In this document: in pieces, positions 8,173 through 16,631 of the stretch | How positions within the stretch are numbered: position 1 is the stretch's first letter | How the letters are laid out: each line of letters opens with the position of its first letter | NCBI RefSeq assembly: GCF_033095785.1 | Contig: NZ_CP137134.1 | Coordinates: forward strand, 124,001 to 188,000 | Direction of reading: 5' to 3' | Source of the DNA: Nitrosospira sp. Is2 | Lineage (GTDB): Bacteria; Pseudomonadota; Gammaproteobacteria; Burkholderiales; Nitrosomonadaceae | Length of the DNA stretch: 64,000 bases | Program-made: the position numbers and the translations under genes | The notes under the pieces: generated by a model | Told to the model about the DNA's origin: nothing | The model's database searches: none | Seen by the model: only the letters and a program-made list of their open reading frames with translations

Positions 8173-11100
8173 CAATGTTCCTTGCCTGGCGGTGCCATTG
8201 CCGCGACACCGGGCTCGAGGACAATGGAATCCCGGACGATGGGGTCCGGGATCTGCGCAGTCACAGTGGAGGGTGCGGCAGCCACGCCCGAGCCATGCGC
8301 GACTGTCGGCCCCGGCTGCAAGATTTTTCCATCCACTTCGATGTGCGCAGTGCCTGGCCGGCGATGTCCGCGCCGGGATTGATGGGCCAGCGCCACAAGA
8401 ATCAGCACGGCGGCGCCGACCACCAGAAGAAAAACGCCGAGATCGAACAGCAGCACGGTGGAAAGATGCACCTCCCCGATTATTGGCAGATGGACGTCCC
8501 GCGCCAGAGCGGACAAAAATGGACGTCCCGCGAGCCAGGCAGACACGCCTGCCCCCGCGGCACACAACAGCCCCGCCGCGATCCAGTAGTGCGGAAATAT
8601 ACGGGTGCGCGATTCTGCCCAGGCAGTCCCGCCCACCAGGTACTGCAGGATGACTGCCGTCGAGACTACCAGGCCGGCGACGAAACCGCCTCCCGGCTCG
8701 TTATGGCCGCGCAGCAGAAAAAACAATGCCACCATGCCCGACACCGGCAGCAGCAACTGCACGATCACCGCCGGCAGCATCATCGGGCCCTCGGGCAGCA
8801 GTGCGTGCGGATCTGGTGGCGACGCGCCGGTCTCCAGGGCCTGCTCCTGCTGCTGAATGGGCAATCCCATGCTTTCGGTCGCCGGGCGAAACCGGCGCAG
8901 CAGCGCGAAAACGGTTAACGCCACGATACCCACCACCGTGATCTCGCCCATCGTATCGAAACCGCGAAAATCGACAAGGATCACGTTTATTACGTTTGAA
9001 CCGCCCGCCAGCGCAAGCGAATTCTCGATGAAAAATGGCGAAATGCCTTCGCCCGCCTGCCGAGTCAGCACCGAATAGCTCAACACGGCTATCCCGGACC
9101 CGGCAATAATGGCCAGGCCCAGATCCCGCAGTCGGCGGGTTTGCGCGCGAACGCGCGCCTGGAGTGGAATAGTCTTATCGTCGACGGACTTATAACGCGG
9201 CGGCAGCCAGCGCAGGCCCAGAAGCAGCAGGACGAGGGTCACCACCTCCACGATGAGTTGCGTCAGCGCCAGATCGGGGGCGGAAAACCAGACAAAGGTC
9301 ATACAGGTAGCAAGTCCGGCCGCGCCTGACAGGCTCAGCGCGGCGAGGCGATGATACTTAGCCTGGGTAGCGGCGCCAATCGCGCAGACAGCGCCGACCA
9401 GCCACAGCAGGGCAAAAGCGGGCTCGATTGGCGCCACCGGTTTATCGCCCTGCGGCAGCCCTCCGCTGGATAACGGGATCAACGCGAACGTGAAGACCGC
9501 AGTGATCAGAAGCAGCACCTGAACCTGCAGACGCTCCGTGGAAAACCATCGCATTAACCGCCTGGCGAACACATCCAACTTCAGGAGAAGGAATTCGAAG
9601 AGGCGCTTGCCATCAAAGCGATTGATTACTGGTACCACCGCCGCGCCCTGCTGGTATTTTCCAAGCGCCCGGTACACCACTATTCCTCCGACCATGGCTG
9701 CCAGGCTCATCACCAGAGGAAGATTCAGTCCGTGCCAAACTGCAAGGCTGTGGGAAGGCATGTTCTCACCCATCACTGATCGTGCCGCCATATCGAGGTA
9801 AGGCCCAACGGTTTCGGCGGGAAACACGCCGACCACCAGGCAGGCCGCCACCAGCAGCGCACTGGGGAGCAGCATCCAGCGCGGCGGCTCATGCGGCTGC
9901 CTTGGCAAGTCCCGGGCTGGCGGCCCGAAAAATACCTGAAGGATAAAACGCAGGGAATAGGCAACGCTCAGCGTTCCCCAGATTACAGCCATTACCGGCA
10001 AGCCGAGGCGCGTGACCAGGTTTCCGCTTACGAAGACAGTTTCCGTGAAAAACATTTCTTTCGAAAGAAAGCCGTTGAACAGCGGTACCCCCGCCATCGA
10101 TGCGGCCCCAACCGCAGCAAGCGTCGCCGTAATGGGCATGGCGCGATACAAGCCGCTCAGCCGCGACAGATCGCGCGTGCCCGTCTCGTGATCGACCATA
10201 CCGGCCGCCATGAACAGGGAAGCCTTGAAGGTGGCGTGGTTCATGATATGAAAGATCGCCGCTATCAGCGCAAGCGGACTGTTCAAGCCAAGCAGCAGCG
10301 TGATCAGCCCCAGATGGCTGATGGTCGAATAAGCCAGCACACCCTTCATGTCGCGTTGAAACACTGCCGCGTATGCGCCAAGCACCAGCGAGAAAAGACC
10401 CGCGCTGCCAATTATCCAGAACCACGCTTCGGTACCGCTGAGCACCGGCCATAACCGGACAAGCAGGAATACCCCGGCTTTGACCATGGTTGCCGAATGC
10501 AGGTAAACAGATACGGGCGTCGGCGCCGCCATCGCATGGGGGAGCCAGAAATGAAACGGAAATTGGGCGCTCTTGGTGAGCGCGCCCAGCGCGATGAGAA
10601 CCAGCACCGCCAAATACCACGGATGTCCGCGAACCAACTCGCCGGAGCCCAGCACCACATCGAGATCGTAACTGCCTGCAATGTGCCCCAGTATCAGCAC
10701 GCCCGCAAGCAGGCAAAGCCCGCCGGCCGCAGTGATTGTCAATGCCATGCGTGCGCCGCGGCGCGCGTCGTCACGGTGATACCAGTATGCTATCAACATG
10801 AAAGATGTCAGGCTGGTCAATTCCCAGAAGACTACCAGCTGGATCAGGTTGCCGGACAGCACGACCCCGAGCATCGCGCCCATGAAAGCCAGAAAGAAGG
10901 AGAAAAAACGGGGAACGGGATCCTGTGGCGCCATGTAATAGCGCGCATACAGCGCCACCAGCGCGCCCATCACGGTCACGAGCATCGCGAACAGCCAGGC
11001 AAAGCCGTCGAGTCGAAACGTAATCTCCAGGCCCAGCCCCGGCGCCCAATGCAATGACTGGCGCACGACCTCTCCCGCGGCTACTTGCGGATAATGGTGA

Positions 11101-11231
11101 AAGATCAGGGCAATGCAGATAACCGCGACCACGTCAGCCAGCCCCGCCGCCGCATTCCGGGCGTGGGACGGCAGAAACGCGGCACAGAGGCTGCCTGCAA
11201 ATGGCAGGATAACAATCCAGACTAGCGACAT
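8172..11231 (-). CDS. mnhA: Mrp/Mnh antiporter subunit A fused to subunit B
   Basis: A 1019-aa fusion typical of Gram-negative Mrp/Pha systems. The N-terminal two thirds is the NuoL-like MnhA part: many membrane helices, QLVVFWELTSLTSFMLI, and TKSAQFPFHFWLPHAMAAPT in the proton-pumping core. Residues of about 640-790 hold the MnhA C-terminal membrane domain (VDFRGFDTMGEITVV). From about residue 818 to 950 is the MnhB domain (LLRGHNEPGGGFVAGLV). The C-terminal 70 residues are a low-complexity cytoplasmic tail. It is the first gene of the operon. Expected role: Na+ or K+ extrusion and pH homeostasis. Confidence 0.95.
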   Translation of the reverse strand: MSLVWIVILPFAGSLCAAFLPSHARNAAAGLADVVAVICIALIFHHYPQVAAGEVVRQSLHWAPGLGLEITFRLDGFAWLFAMLVTVMGALVALYARYYMAPQDPVPRFFSFFLAFMGAMLGVVLSGNLIQLVVFWELTSLTSFMLIAYWYHRDDARRGARMALTITAAGGLCLLAGVLILGHIAGSYDLDVVLGSGELVRGHPWYLAVLVLIALGALTKSAQFPFHFWLPHAMAAPTPVSVYLHSATMVKAGVFLLVRLWPVLSGTEAWFWIIGSAGLFSLVLGAYAAVFQRDMKGVLAYSTISHLGLITLLLGLNSPLALIAAIFHIMNHATFKASLFMAAGMVDHETGTRDLSRLSGLYRAMPITATLAAVGAASMAGVPLFNGFLSKEMFFTETVFVSGNLVTRLGLPVMAVIWGTLSVAYSLRFILQVFFGPPARDLPRQPHEPPRWMLLPSALLVAACLVVGVFPAETVGPYLDMAARSVMGENMPSHSLAVWHGLNLPLVMSLAAMVGGIVVYRALGKYQQGAAVVPVINRFDGKRLFEFLLLKLDVFARRLMRWFSTERLQVQVLLLITAVFTFALIPLSSGGLPQGDKPVAPIEPAFALLWLVGAVCAIGAATQAKYHRLAALSLSGAAGLATCMTFVWFSAPDLALTQLIVEVVTLVLLLLGLRWLPPRYKSVDDKTIPLQARVRAQTRRLRDLGLAIIAGSGIAVLSYSVLTRQAGEGISPFFIENSLALAGGSNVINVILVDFRGFDTMGEITVVGIVALTVFALLRRFRPATESMGLPIQQQEQALETGASPPDPHALLPEGPMMLPAVIVQLLLPVSGMVALFFLLRGHNEPGGGFVAGLVVSTAVILQYLVGGTAWAESRTRIFPHYWIAAGLLCAAGAGVSAWLAGRPFLSALARDVHLPIIGEVHLSTVLLFDLGVFLLVVGAAVLILVALAHQSRRGHRRPGTAHIEVDGKILQPGPTVAHGSGVAAAPSTVTAQIPDPIVRDSIVLEPGVAAMAPPGKEH

Positions 11232-11704
11232 GACTTATTGATTGGCTTTCCTCAGAGGCAAGCGGCGAGCCCGGCTGACCCCCCCGCGCCGTAACCACGC
11301 TACGGGACGGAATGCGGTCGGCCATGATGGATGCGGCCAGGTTGGGCACGAGCCGCACGCGACAGGGCTCCGCGAAGAAGCCATTACGGCGATCTCCAGG
11401 TCAGCCAGCGCTCAGGCGCGCAGTCACGCCGTCAGACTGGCTGCCTGAATAATATCATTTGATGATATTTTTTGACGACTTATCATGACGGGGGAGCGTT
11501 AATGCGCTCTGCCATGTTGTCGCCGATTTTATCGGAGCAGGGCTGACCTCATTCCTGCGACTTGTCATATCCTCGCCGACGCGCGCTTACGTTCCCACAA
11601 GTGGTTACGGCACACACTGCAGCGACATGAGGCATGGACTGGATAAGAGGTAGGGCTGTGCGTGGCGGGGCAACAGGACGGCCGGGCACCAGGCGCTGGG
11701 CCGG
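11232..11704. other. Intergenic region upstream of the Mrp operon
   Basis: About 470 bases between mnhA and the NlpC/P60 gene, both read leftward. It should carry the Mrp promoter. Apart from the palindrome at 11451-11469 nothing distinctive was seen. Confidence 0.5.
11451..11469. promoter_or_regulatory. Perfect AT-rich palindrome, possible operator
   Basis: AATATCAT-ttg-ATGATATT: two exact 8-base arms around a 3-base centre, about 220 bases upstream of the mnhA start. The size and symmetry suit a dimeric repressor site, but it could be chance or part of the end of the preceding transcript. Confidence 0.3.
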
Positions 11705-12235
11705 TCACATCTCCAGCCGCTTCGCCTTCCAGTACGCGGACCTCCAATAGCTTTCGTTGAGGTGGGAAATGGCCACGCCCAGCTTGGACGAGGCATGCAA
11801 AAACCTGCCGTCCTCCAGATAAACACCTACATGCCTGAGCGTTCTGCCGGTCTTGAAAAAGACCAGATCACCCGGACGTAATTCGTCCTTGTCGACGTGC
11901 TGTCCCAGTTCGACCTGCAGATCCGTGGACCTCGGAAGTACAATGCCCAGCCTGGACTTGAAGGTGATATGCACGAAACCGGAACAGTCCACGCTTTGCC
12001 TGCTCATGCCCCCGATCTGGTATCGCGTCCCCTTCCACTCCTCATACTGCGCGTAGAGCGTGTTTTTAACCGCTTCAACATTGCCCAGATCGATCTCCGC
12101 ACCTGGAACTATACTCATCCGGGCACTGGAGCCGGTCGTATATCCCGCTCTCGCCTGCCCTCTTTCAGGCACGCTGCTACATCCCATGAGGGCCGTTGCT
12201 GTAATCAGAGCCGCGATCCAAAGTGTGTTTTTCAT
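11705..12235 (-). CDS. NlpC/P60 family lipoprotein (Spr/MepS-like hydrolase)
   Basis: A 176-aa putative murein endopeptidase. Lipobox LMGC with Cys19 predicts a lipoprotein. The NlpC/P60 papain-like domain covers about residues 55-170, with catalytic Cys84 in VDCSGFV, His135 in LRHVGVYL and the third polar residue His147 in FLHASS. This is the usual Cys-His-His arrangement of the family, which cleaves peptide crosslinks in peptidoglycan. Stand-alone gene. Confidence 0.93.
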   Translation of the reverse strand: MKNTLWIAALITATALMGCSSVPERGQARAGYTTGSSARMSIVPGAEIDLGNVEAVKNTLYAQYEEWKGTRYQIGGMSRQSVDCSGFVHITFKSRLGIVLPRSTDLQVELGQHVDKDELRPGDLVFFKTGRTLRHVGVYLEDGRFLHASSKLGVAISHLNESYWRSAYWKAKRLEM

Positions 12236-12527
12236 AAGCGGGCTCCTGTCATGATAAATGTTCGAAAGCGCGCGAAAGGGCTCGCGCCAGGTAACTTCAC
12301 ATCACGATGCTAGCGCCGACGCCACTAGACCTCATCCTTCGGTGCGCCGATCGGGTGCGAAATTATGTGCCCGTCAGTCCGTTTTTTCAAAGGAACAGGC
12401 GAATTTTAATCCATCAATCAGTAGCTCAGCAATAACTACGCTTTCACGGCGCTGTGGACCGCCGAACGGGTGGCAGGCCCCTGAAGCCTTCAAGCCAACT
12501 TTCAAGGTGCGGCCGTCAATGTCGCCA

Positions 12528-13889
12528 TTAACGCCACTCCTTCTGAAAATCGTAGATGGGCCCCAACGACAGTATGCTGGTGAGTTCATCCAGCGCAGTG
12601 CGGCTTTCACTCAACAGGGACGGATCGGCCACGTCCGCCGGCAGGATGCGGTCGCGATAGTGGCGTTCTATCCAGGCTTTGAGCAGATCGTAGAGCGGCT
12701 GTTCGAGCATGACGCGGCTGGCCTGTTGCACCGACTCCAACTCCGCTTCTGCAAGCACCACGCGCAGCCGCAGGCAAGCGGGTCCGCCGCCGTTTCGCAT
12801 GCTCTGGCGCAAATTCACGTACTCGATCCGGTCCACCGGATTGTCGGGGTTAGCTATGATGCCTTCCAGAAAAGCAGTTGCCGGCCCGGATTCGCGGCAT
12901 TCCGCAGGGGCGAGGATCATCATCCCGCCATCGGGAACACTGATCAACTGGCTGTTGAACAGATAAGTACTGATCGCTTCGGAAAGCGAGAGGTCGGCTT
13001 CGCGGGCCCGGATGAAGTGGACGGGGCAACCGCATGCAGCCTTCGCGTTCTCTTCCATCTCCAGCCAGTCGCGGTAGGCCGCCTCGTGATAGAGCAGGAC
13101 ATTGCAATTCGATACGGCAAGCACATCATTGTGGAATGCGCCTGCGTCGATCGCGTCCGGGTTTTGCTGAACGAAGAGCTTTTTTCCGGGCGCCAACCTG
13201 TGCAGCCTGCAAACCGCCTCGCTCGCTTCCCACGACTGGCGGGCAGGGAACTTCATCGGTTTCGGCAGATCAGGATCGGCCGAGCGGCCGAATACGAAAA
13301 TCTCCAGACCGCGGTCCCCATGATCCACGCACAGGCGCATGTGATTTGCGGCACCCTCGTCCGCGCAATAAAGATTCGGCGGAAGCGGATCGTGGTGCAT
13401 GAAATAACGTTCGTCGCTGAAAACCCGCTTCAGCACTGCCGCAGTAGTGGGGGGCTCGATACTGCGATGGAATTGTGAAGGCAGGTTGGCGGGGGTGATG
13501 TGCACCTTGCCATCCTCCGTATCCGGGCCAGGGGAAATCGTTGCAGCGTTTGCCACCCACATGCTGGATGCGGAACAGCAGGCACGCAGCAACCCGGGCG
13601 CCAATGCGGCCGCCTGGCGAATAATGGCAGGTTCATCGCCGTCGAACCCCATCTTCTTCAGGATGCCGATTGCCGGGCGGTCGTGTGGCGGCAGCACCGC
13701 TTGCATGATACCCATATCCGCCAGCCGCTTCATTTTTGCCAGCCCCTGCAAGGCGGCTTCGCGGGGATTGGATTCGGTCAAAGCATTCTCCGCTGCCGCC
13801 AGGTTCCCGACCGCCAACCCCCCGTAGTTATGCGTTGGGCCGACCAGAGCGTCAAAATTGACCTCCCACGCCCTCATGAAGAGCCCCAT
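12528..13889 (-). CDS. astB: N-succinylarginine dihydrolase
   Basis: A 453-aa enzyme converting N2-succinylarginine to succinylornithine, CO2 and ammonia in the arginine succinyltransferase pathway. Family signatures are all present: NFDALVGPTHNYGGLA at the N-terminus, the catalytic Glu region DEGAANHMRL, the His region GAFHNDVLAVSN, and the nucleophile Cys in NGGGPACLRLRV near residue 370. The more likely start is the internal ATG four codons in (13877), which gives MRAWEVNFDAL and sits behind a GGGG stretch. No other ast gene of the pathway is recognisable nearby, which is odd for a catabolic operon. Confidence 0.93.
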   Translation of the reverse strand: MGLFMRAWEVNFDALVGPTHNYGGLAVGNLAAAENALTESNPREAALQGLAKMKRLADMGIMQAVLPPHDRPAIGILKKMGFDGDEPAIIRQAAALAPGLLRACCSASSMWVANAATISPGPDTEDGKVHITPANLPSQFHRSIEPPTTAAVLKRVFSDERYFMHHDPLPPNLYCADEGAANHMRLCVDHGDRGLEIFVFGRSADPDLPKPMKFPARQSWEASEAVCRLHRLAPGKKLFVQQNPDAIDAGAFHNDVLAVSNCNVLLYHEAAYRDWLEMEENAKAACGCPVHFIRAREADLSLSEAISTYLFNSQLISVPDGGMMILAPAECRESGPATAFLEGIIANPDNPVDRIEYVNLRQSMRNGGGPACLRLRVVLAEAELESVQQASRVMLEQPLYDLLKAWIERHYRDRILPADVADPSLLSESRTALDELTSILSLGPIYDFQKEWR

Positions 13890-13931
13890 GCGCGACCCCA
13901 GGCGCTGACGTCATGCCGGCTTCGGGACGCC

Positions 13932-14240
13932 TCAGCCTTGGGGGACGGGATCGCCATGACCGGAAGTTTTCCTCGTCGGCGGAATCGCACTGGCGGCCGC
14001 ATATTCCAGCCGCCGCGCTCTTTTCTCCAATCCGCCAACGACCAGTTTCTGAATGCGCTTGTGGGGAAGCGCTTCCCCCGCCGCCCAGCGCGAGACCGTT
14101 GAGGGCGCAAATTCGAATTCATCAGCAATGGCGCGTTGCGACGCACCCGCGATGTCGCCATGCTCGACCAGCCAGGAAAACTCCGCGGGATCTCCAGCCC
14201 ACTCCGTGCACATCCGGCGATATTGCTCTATCGTAACCAC
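13932..14240 (-). CDS. Small helix-turn-helix DNA-binding protein
   Basis: A 102-aa protein with an XRE/Cro-like helix-turn-helix: ASQRAIADEFEFAPSTVSRW, about residues 33-52, where the second helix (APSTVSRWAAG) would read DNA. It lies 40 bases upstream of astB in the same direction and may be cotranscribed with it or regulate it. No other domain is seen. Confidence 0.7.
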   Translation of the reverse strand: MVTIEQYRRMCTEWAGDPAEFSWLVEHGDIAGASQRAIADEFEFAPSTVSRWAAGEALPHKRIQKLVVGGLEKRARRLEYAAASAIPPTRKTSGHGDPVPQG

Positions 14241-14629
14241 GACTGACGTATCCTCACTTTTTGTTCATAGAATAATTGCAACCCGCAATTATTTATATTC
14301 CAGAAGCTTTGCCCTGTCAAACACTTGCTCTGCTGTAAGCAAGAAATCCGATGCAAAAAAGCGATAAAGTCCGTACGAGAACAAAAATTGCTGCCCATTG
14401 ATTTTGACCCTGATGCCCTTATATAGCGCTATCCGTCGGGAAGCAAAGCTGGGGAAGCAGAAAACGGGTGCGAGAGCGTTCGTTATGCCCAAAAAACCGG
14501 CCTACCCAACGCAGATGGAGGCTGTAGCGCCTTGGCATACCGCGCTTATGTAGCACCTGCGCGGACGCAACGGACGGCGGCAATATTAATCGCGGTAGGA
14601 ACAACGAACAACGCGTGAGGAACTGAGCA
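14241..14629. other. Divergent intergenic region
   Basis: About 390 bases, AT-rich in its left half. A 67-codon minus-strand frame (14289-14492) begins only at TTG without a ribosome-binding site, so I do not call it. Promoters for the HTH gene and the acetyltransferase should lie here. Confidence 0.45.
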
Positions 14630-15454
14630 ATGAGAGTCACCCGGGCAAGAGTCAGGGCGGCGGGCCTCGCCGATGTGGCCCATATTTTGGCCGAATACCG
14701 CGACGCGATCAGCACCCTGCCGCCAGAAGAGTCGGCGAATCTGCTGTGGCGCCCTTACGGGGAGTTCAAGGCAGCAGTTGAAAATGGTCTTTTTTTCATC
14801 GTCGAGAACGCCACCGGGAACTTCATGGCAGGCGCAGGTGTGTTCGATCTCGACGATGCGGGGGAGAAAGAACTGGGGATGTGCTACGTCAAGCAGGAGT
14901 GGCGCGGCTTCGGGTTGCAAACGCTCCTTTTGCACGTGAGGGTATGCGCTGCGACCCTTGGCCAGGTACCGCATAAGGGTGCAGGAATTGGCACAGGCAC
15001 CGGCGCGGCAGGAAACTACGCTGCGCTGATCACGGGCGTCAAGCCGGCCAACGCGCGCTCGGCATCAAATACGGCGGAATTAGGGTTTGAGCCGCTCGCC
15101 GCGCCCTCGCCTGCACTTTTCAACGCCTGCGCATCCTGCCGGACGCCCCCGGCTGCCAATTGCGGAAGAAAGTGCTGTTGCGACTTCTTTTCTCTTGCCG
15201 ACACCCGGCGCAGGCAGGTCATCGAAAAAAGTCTCCAGATGGAGAACTGGAGCAAGACAAGAAACGATCAGCAGCTCATCGTGGGGTTGAAGATCCGCCA
15301 TTTGCTGGATCCCGATTTTCGCAAAGCGCTGCAAGACATTGTGGATGAACTACGCAGCGATGAGCTGCCCAGCGAAAAGCTACGCCATGATGAACCGCGA
15401 CTTGAGGCAGAACCCGTAGCGGTAGAATCCGTGGGCAGGATTAACGACGTGTAA
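14630..15454 (+). CDS. GNAT-family N-acetyltransferase with C-terminal extension
   Basis: A 274-aa protein. Residues of about 1-160 form a GNAT fold: AGLADVAHILAEYRDAIS at the start, the acetyl-CoA pyrophosphate loop region MCYVKQEWRGFGLQTLLL near 84-101, and SASNTAELGFEPL at the end of the domain. The remaining 110 residues include a Cys-rich stretch (NACASCR...NCGRKCCCDF) and a charged helical tail. The acceptor substrate is unknown. It is near astB but is not a recognisable AstA. Confidence 0.75.
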   Translation: MRVTRARVRAAGLADVAHILAEYRDAISTLPPEESANLLWRPYGEFKAAVENGLFFIVENATGNFMAGAGVFDLDDAGEKELGMCYVKQEWRGFGLQTLLLHVRVCAATLGQVPHKGAGIGTGTGAAGNYAALITGVKPANARSASNTAELGFEPLAAPSPALFNACASCRTPPAANCGRKCCCDFFSLADTRRRQVIEKSLQMENWSKTRNDQQLIVGLKIRHLLDPDFRKALQDIVDELRSDELPSEKLRHDEPRLEAEPVAVESVGRINDV

Positions 15455-15515
15455 TCCGACAATGAGGCGCTCGGCAGAATCGCATGGGGACTCGTTACGC
15501 TTCGCTGACCCAACC
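15455..15515. repeat. REP-like palindromic sequence, left copy
   Basis: Contains AATCCGAC... and GTTACGCTTCGCTGACCCAAC, a form of the common proteobacterial extragenic sequence. A related sequence lies at 15975-16075 on the other side of the MORN gene. Confidence 0.4.
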
Positions 15516-15926
15516 TGCCTCAAATTTTGATATGCGATGATGGGTCGTCTTTACGAGGAGCCCTTTGTCGCTGAAGACCTTCCATTCGCCAGCTTTTTTA
15601 CCGTTCTCGTAGAAGCCTTCGTCATAGACGGATCCGTTCGGGTGAAAACGCTTTCAAAGCCCGATCTGAGTGCCCGCTTCAAATGATCCGATTTGCATCA
15701 GATTGCCATTTTCGCGGTACCACTTCCATTCACCCGAAAGCTGCCCCGCCTCATACTTCCCAACAGCTTTTAACTTGCCGTTCTTTAGATAGTATTTCCA
15801 CTCACCCTGCTTTTCACCGTCGAGAAAGTCTCCCGCCGATTCAAGAGTCCCATCCTTGAAGAAAAACGTCGCAGCGCCATTCCGCAGCTTGCCCTGCTCA
15901 TCGAGTTTGCTTGCGTTCCCCCTCAT
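15495..15926 (-). pseudogene. MORN-repeat (toxin-antitoxin YwqK-like) gene with internal stop
   Basis: The first 90 codons (15654-15926) encode MORN-type repeats such as GEWKYYLKNGKLKAVGKYEAG. At 15654-15656 a TGA stands where the repeat calls for Trp (GTQIGL-stop-KRFHPNGS). Beyond it the same frame continues without interruption for another 52 codons with perfect repeat character (SVYDEGFYENGKKAGEWKV) to a TAA at 15495. This points to a TGG-to-TGA nonsense change. The product is either truncated or, less likely, read through. MORN repeats of this sort occur in immunity-like and surface proteins. Confidence 0.8.
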
Positions 15927-15969
15927 TGCTCATCTCCATTGCGTCTTATCCAGCCGATCAAACGCACCT

Positions 15970-16078
15970 CACTGCGTCGGGTTAATGAAGTGCAATCCGA
16001 CAGCAATATACGCGATAGACTCGGATGGGGTACGTGACGAGACGTACCGTCGGGTTATGCTTCACTAACCCAACGATC
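15970..16078. repeat. REP-like palindromic sequence, right copy
   Basis: Contains CGTCGGGTTAATGAAGTGC, AATCCGAC and GGGTTATGCTTCACTAACCC, the last forming an imperfect hairpin. It resembles the element left of the MORN gene, so the gene is bracketed by related extragenic repeats. Confidence 0.45.
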
Positions 16079-16109
16079 GAACCACCCCAGCGGCCGCCGC
16101 GACCCCCAG

Positions 16110-16493
16110 CTACTTCCCGGGTATTTCGTAATCGGTGGTCAGCATTTCCAGGAGGTGTCCGCCGGGATCGCGGAAGTAAACGCCCCGTCCGCCATAATGG
16201 TGGTTGATGTTCATGTCTTCCGGATTGAAAGGCCCGCTGCCGTATTTGAGGTTTTCCCCCTGCAGGCGCTTGAATATCTCGTCGAATTCCTGCTCCGTCA
16301 CCTTGAACGCATAGTGATGAGACTCGTACTTGTCTTTGCTGTCGAAATCCAGGCTCAAGGTGTCGTTCACCTTCACCACGATGAAGTGGGAAAACTCGCC
16401 GATATATTCGAACCCGAATATTCTCGAATAAAACCGGGCGGACTCAACTTTGTCGTGCGCAGGCACGATGGTGTGATTCAATGTGATGGTCAT
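16110..16493 (-). CDS. VOC-family (glyoxalase/bleomycin-resistance fold) protein
   Basis: A single vicinal-oxygen-chelate domain of about 127 aa. It begins TLNHTIVPAHDKVESARFY, with metal-ligand type His, and ends FRDPGGHLLEML, the usual last strand with Glu. I choose ATG 16493 because GAGGGA lies just upstream; the open frame reaches 16508. The substrate is not predictable; such proteins include dioxygenases, isomerases and resistance proteins. Confidence 0.85.
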   Translation of the reverse strand: MTITLNHTIVPAHDKVESARFYSRIFGFEYIGEFSHFIVVKVNDTLSLDFDSKDKYESHHYAFKVTEQEFDEIFKRLQGENLKYGSGPFNPEDMNINHHYGGRGVYFRDPGGHLLEMLTTDYEIPGK

Positions 16494-16631
16494 CGCGTCC
16501 CTCATCATCCGTGACAGGAAGGCTAACCTTACCCCCCTTTAATCTGACCCGCAACCATCAGCGGCAGCGAGCTTAGCGACGCGCCCTGCCGGTCTGCCTC
16601 ATGCTCATGGATTGGATTCCCTGAGCAGTTC

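Noticed and set aside
7832..8224. Extended N-terminus of mnhD
   Set aside because: The open frame continues upstream inside mnhC, but the sequence there is Arg/Ser-rich shadow; the GTGA overlap at 7831 gives the normal MnhD start.
12258..13478. 406-codon + strand frame
   Set aside because: Fully antisense to astB, which has all catalytic motifs; a GC-rich shadow.
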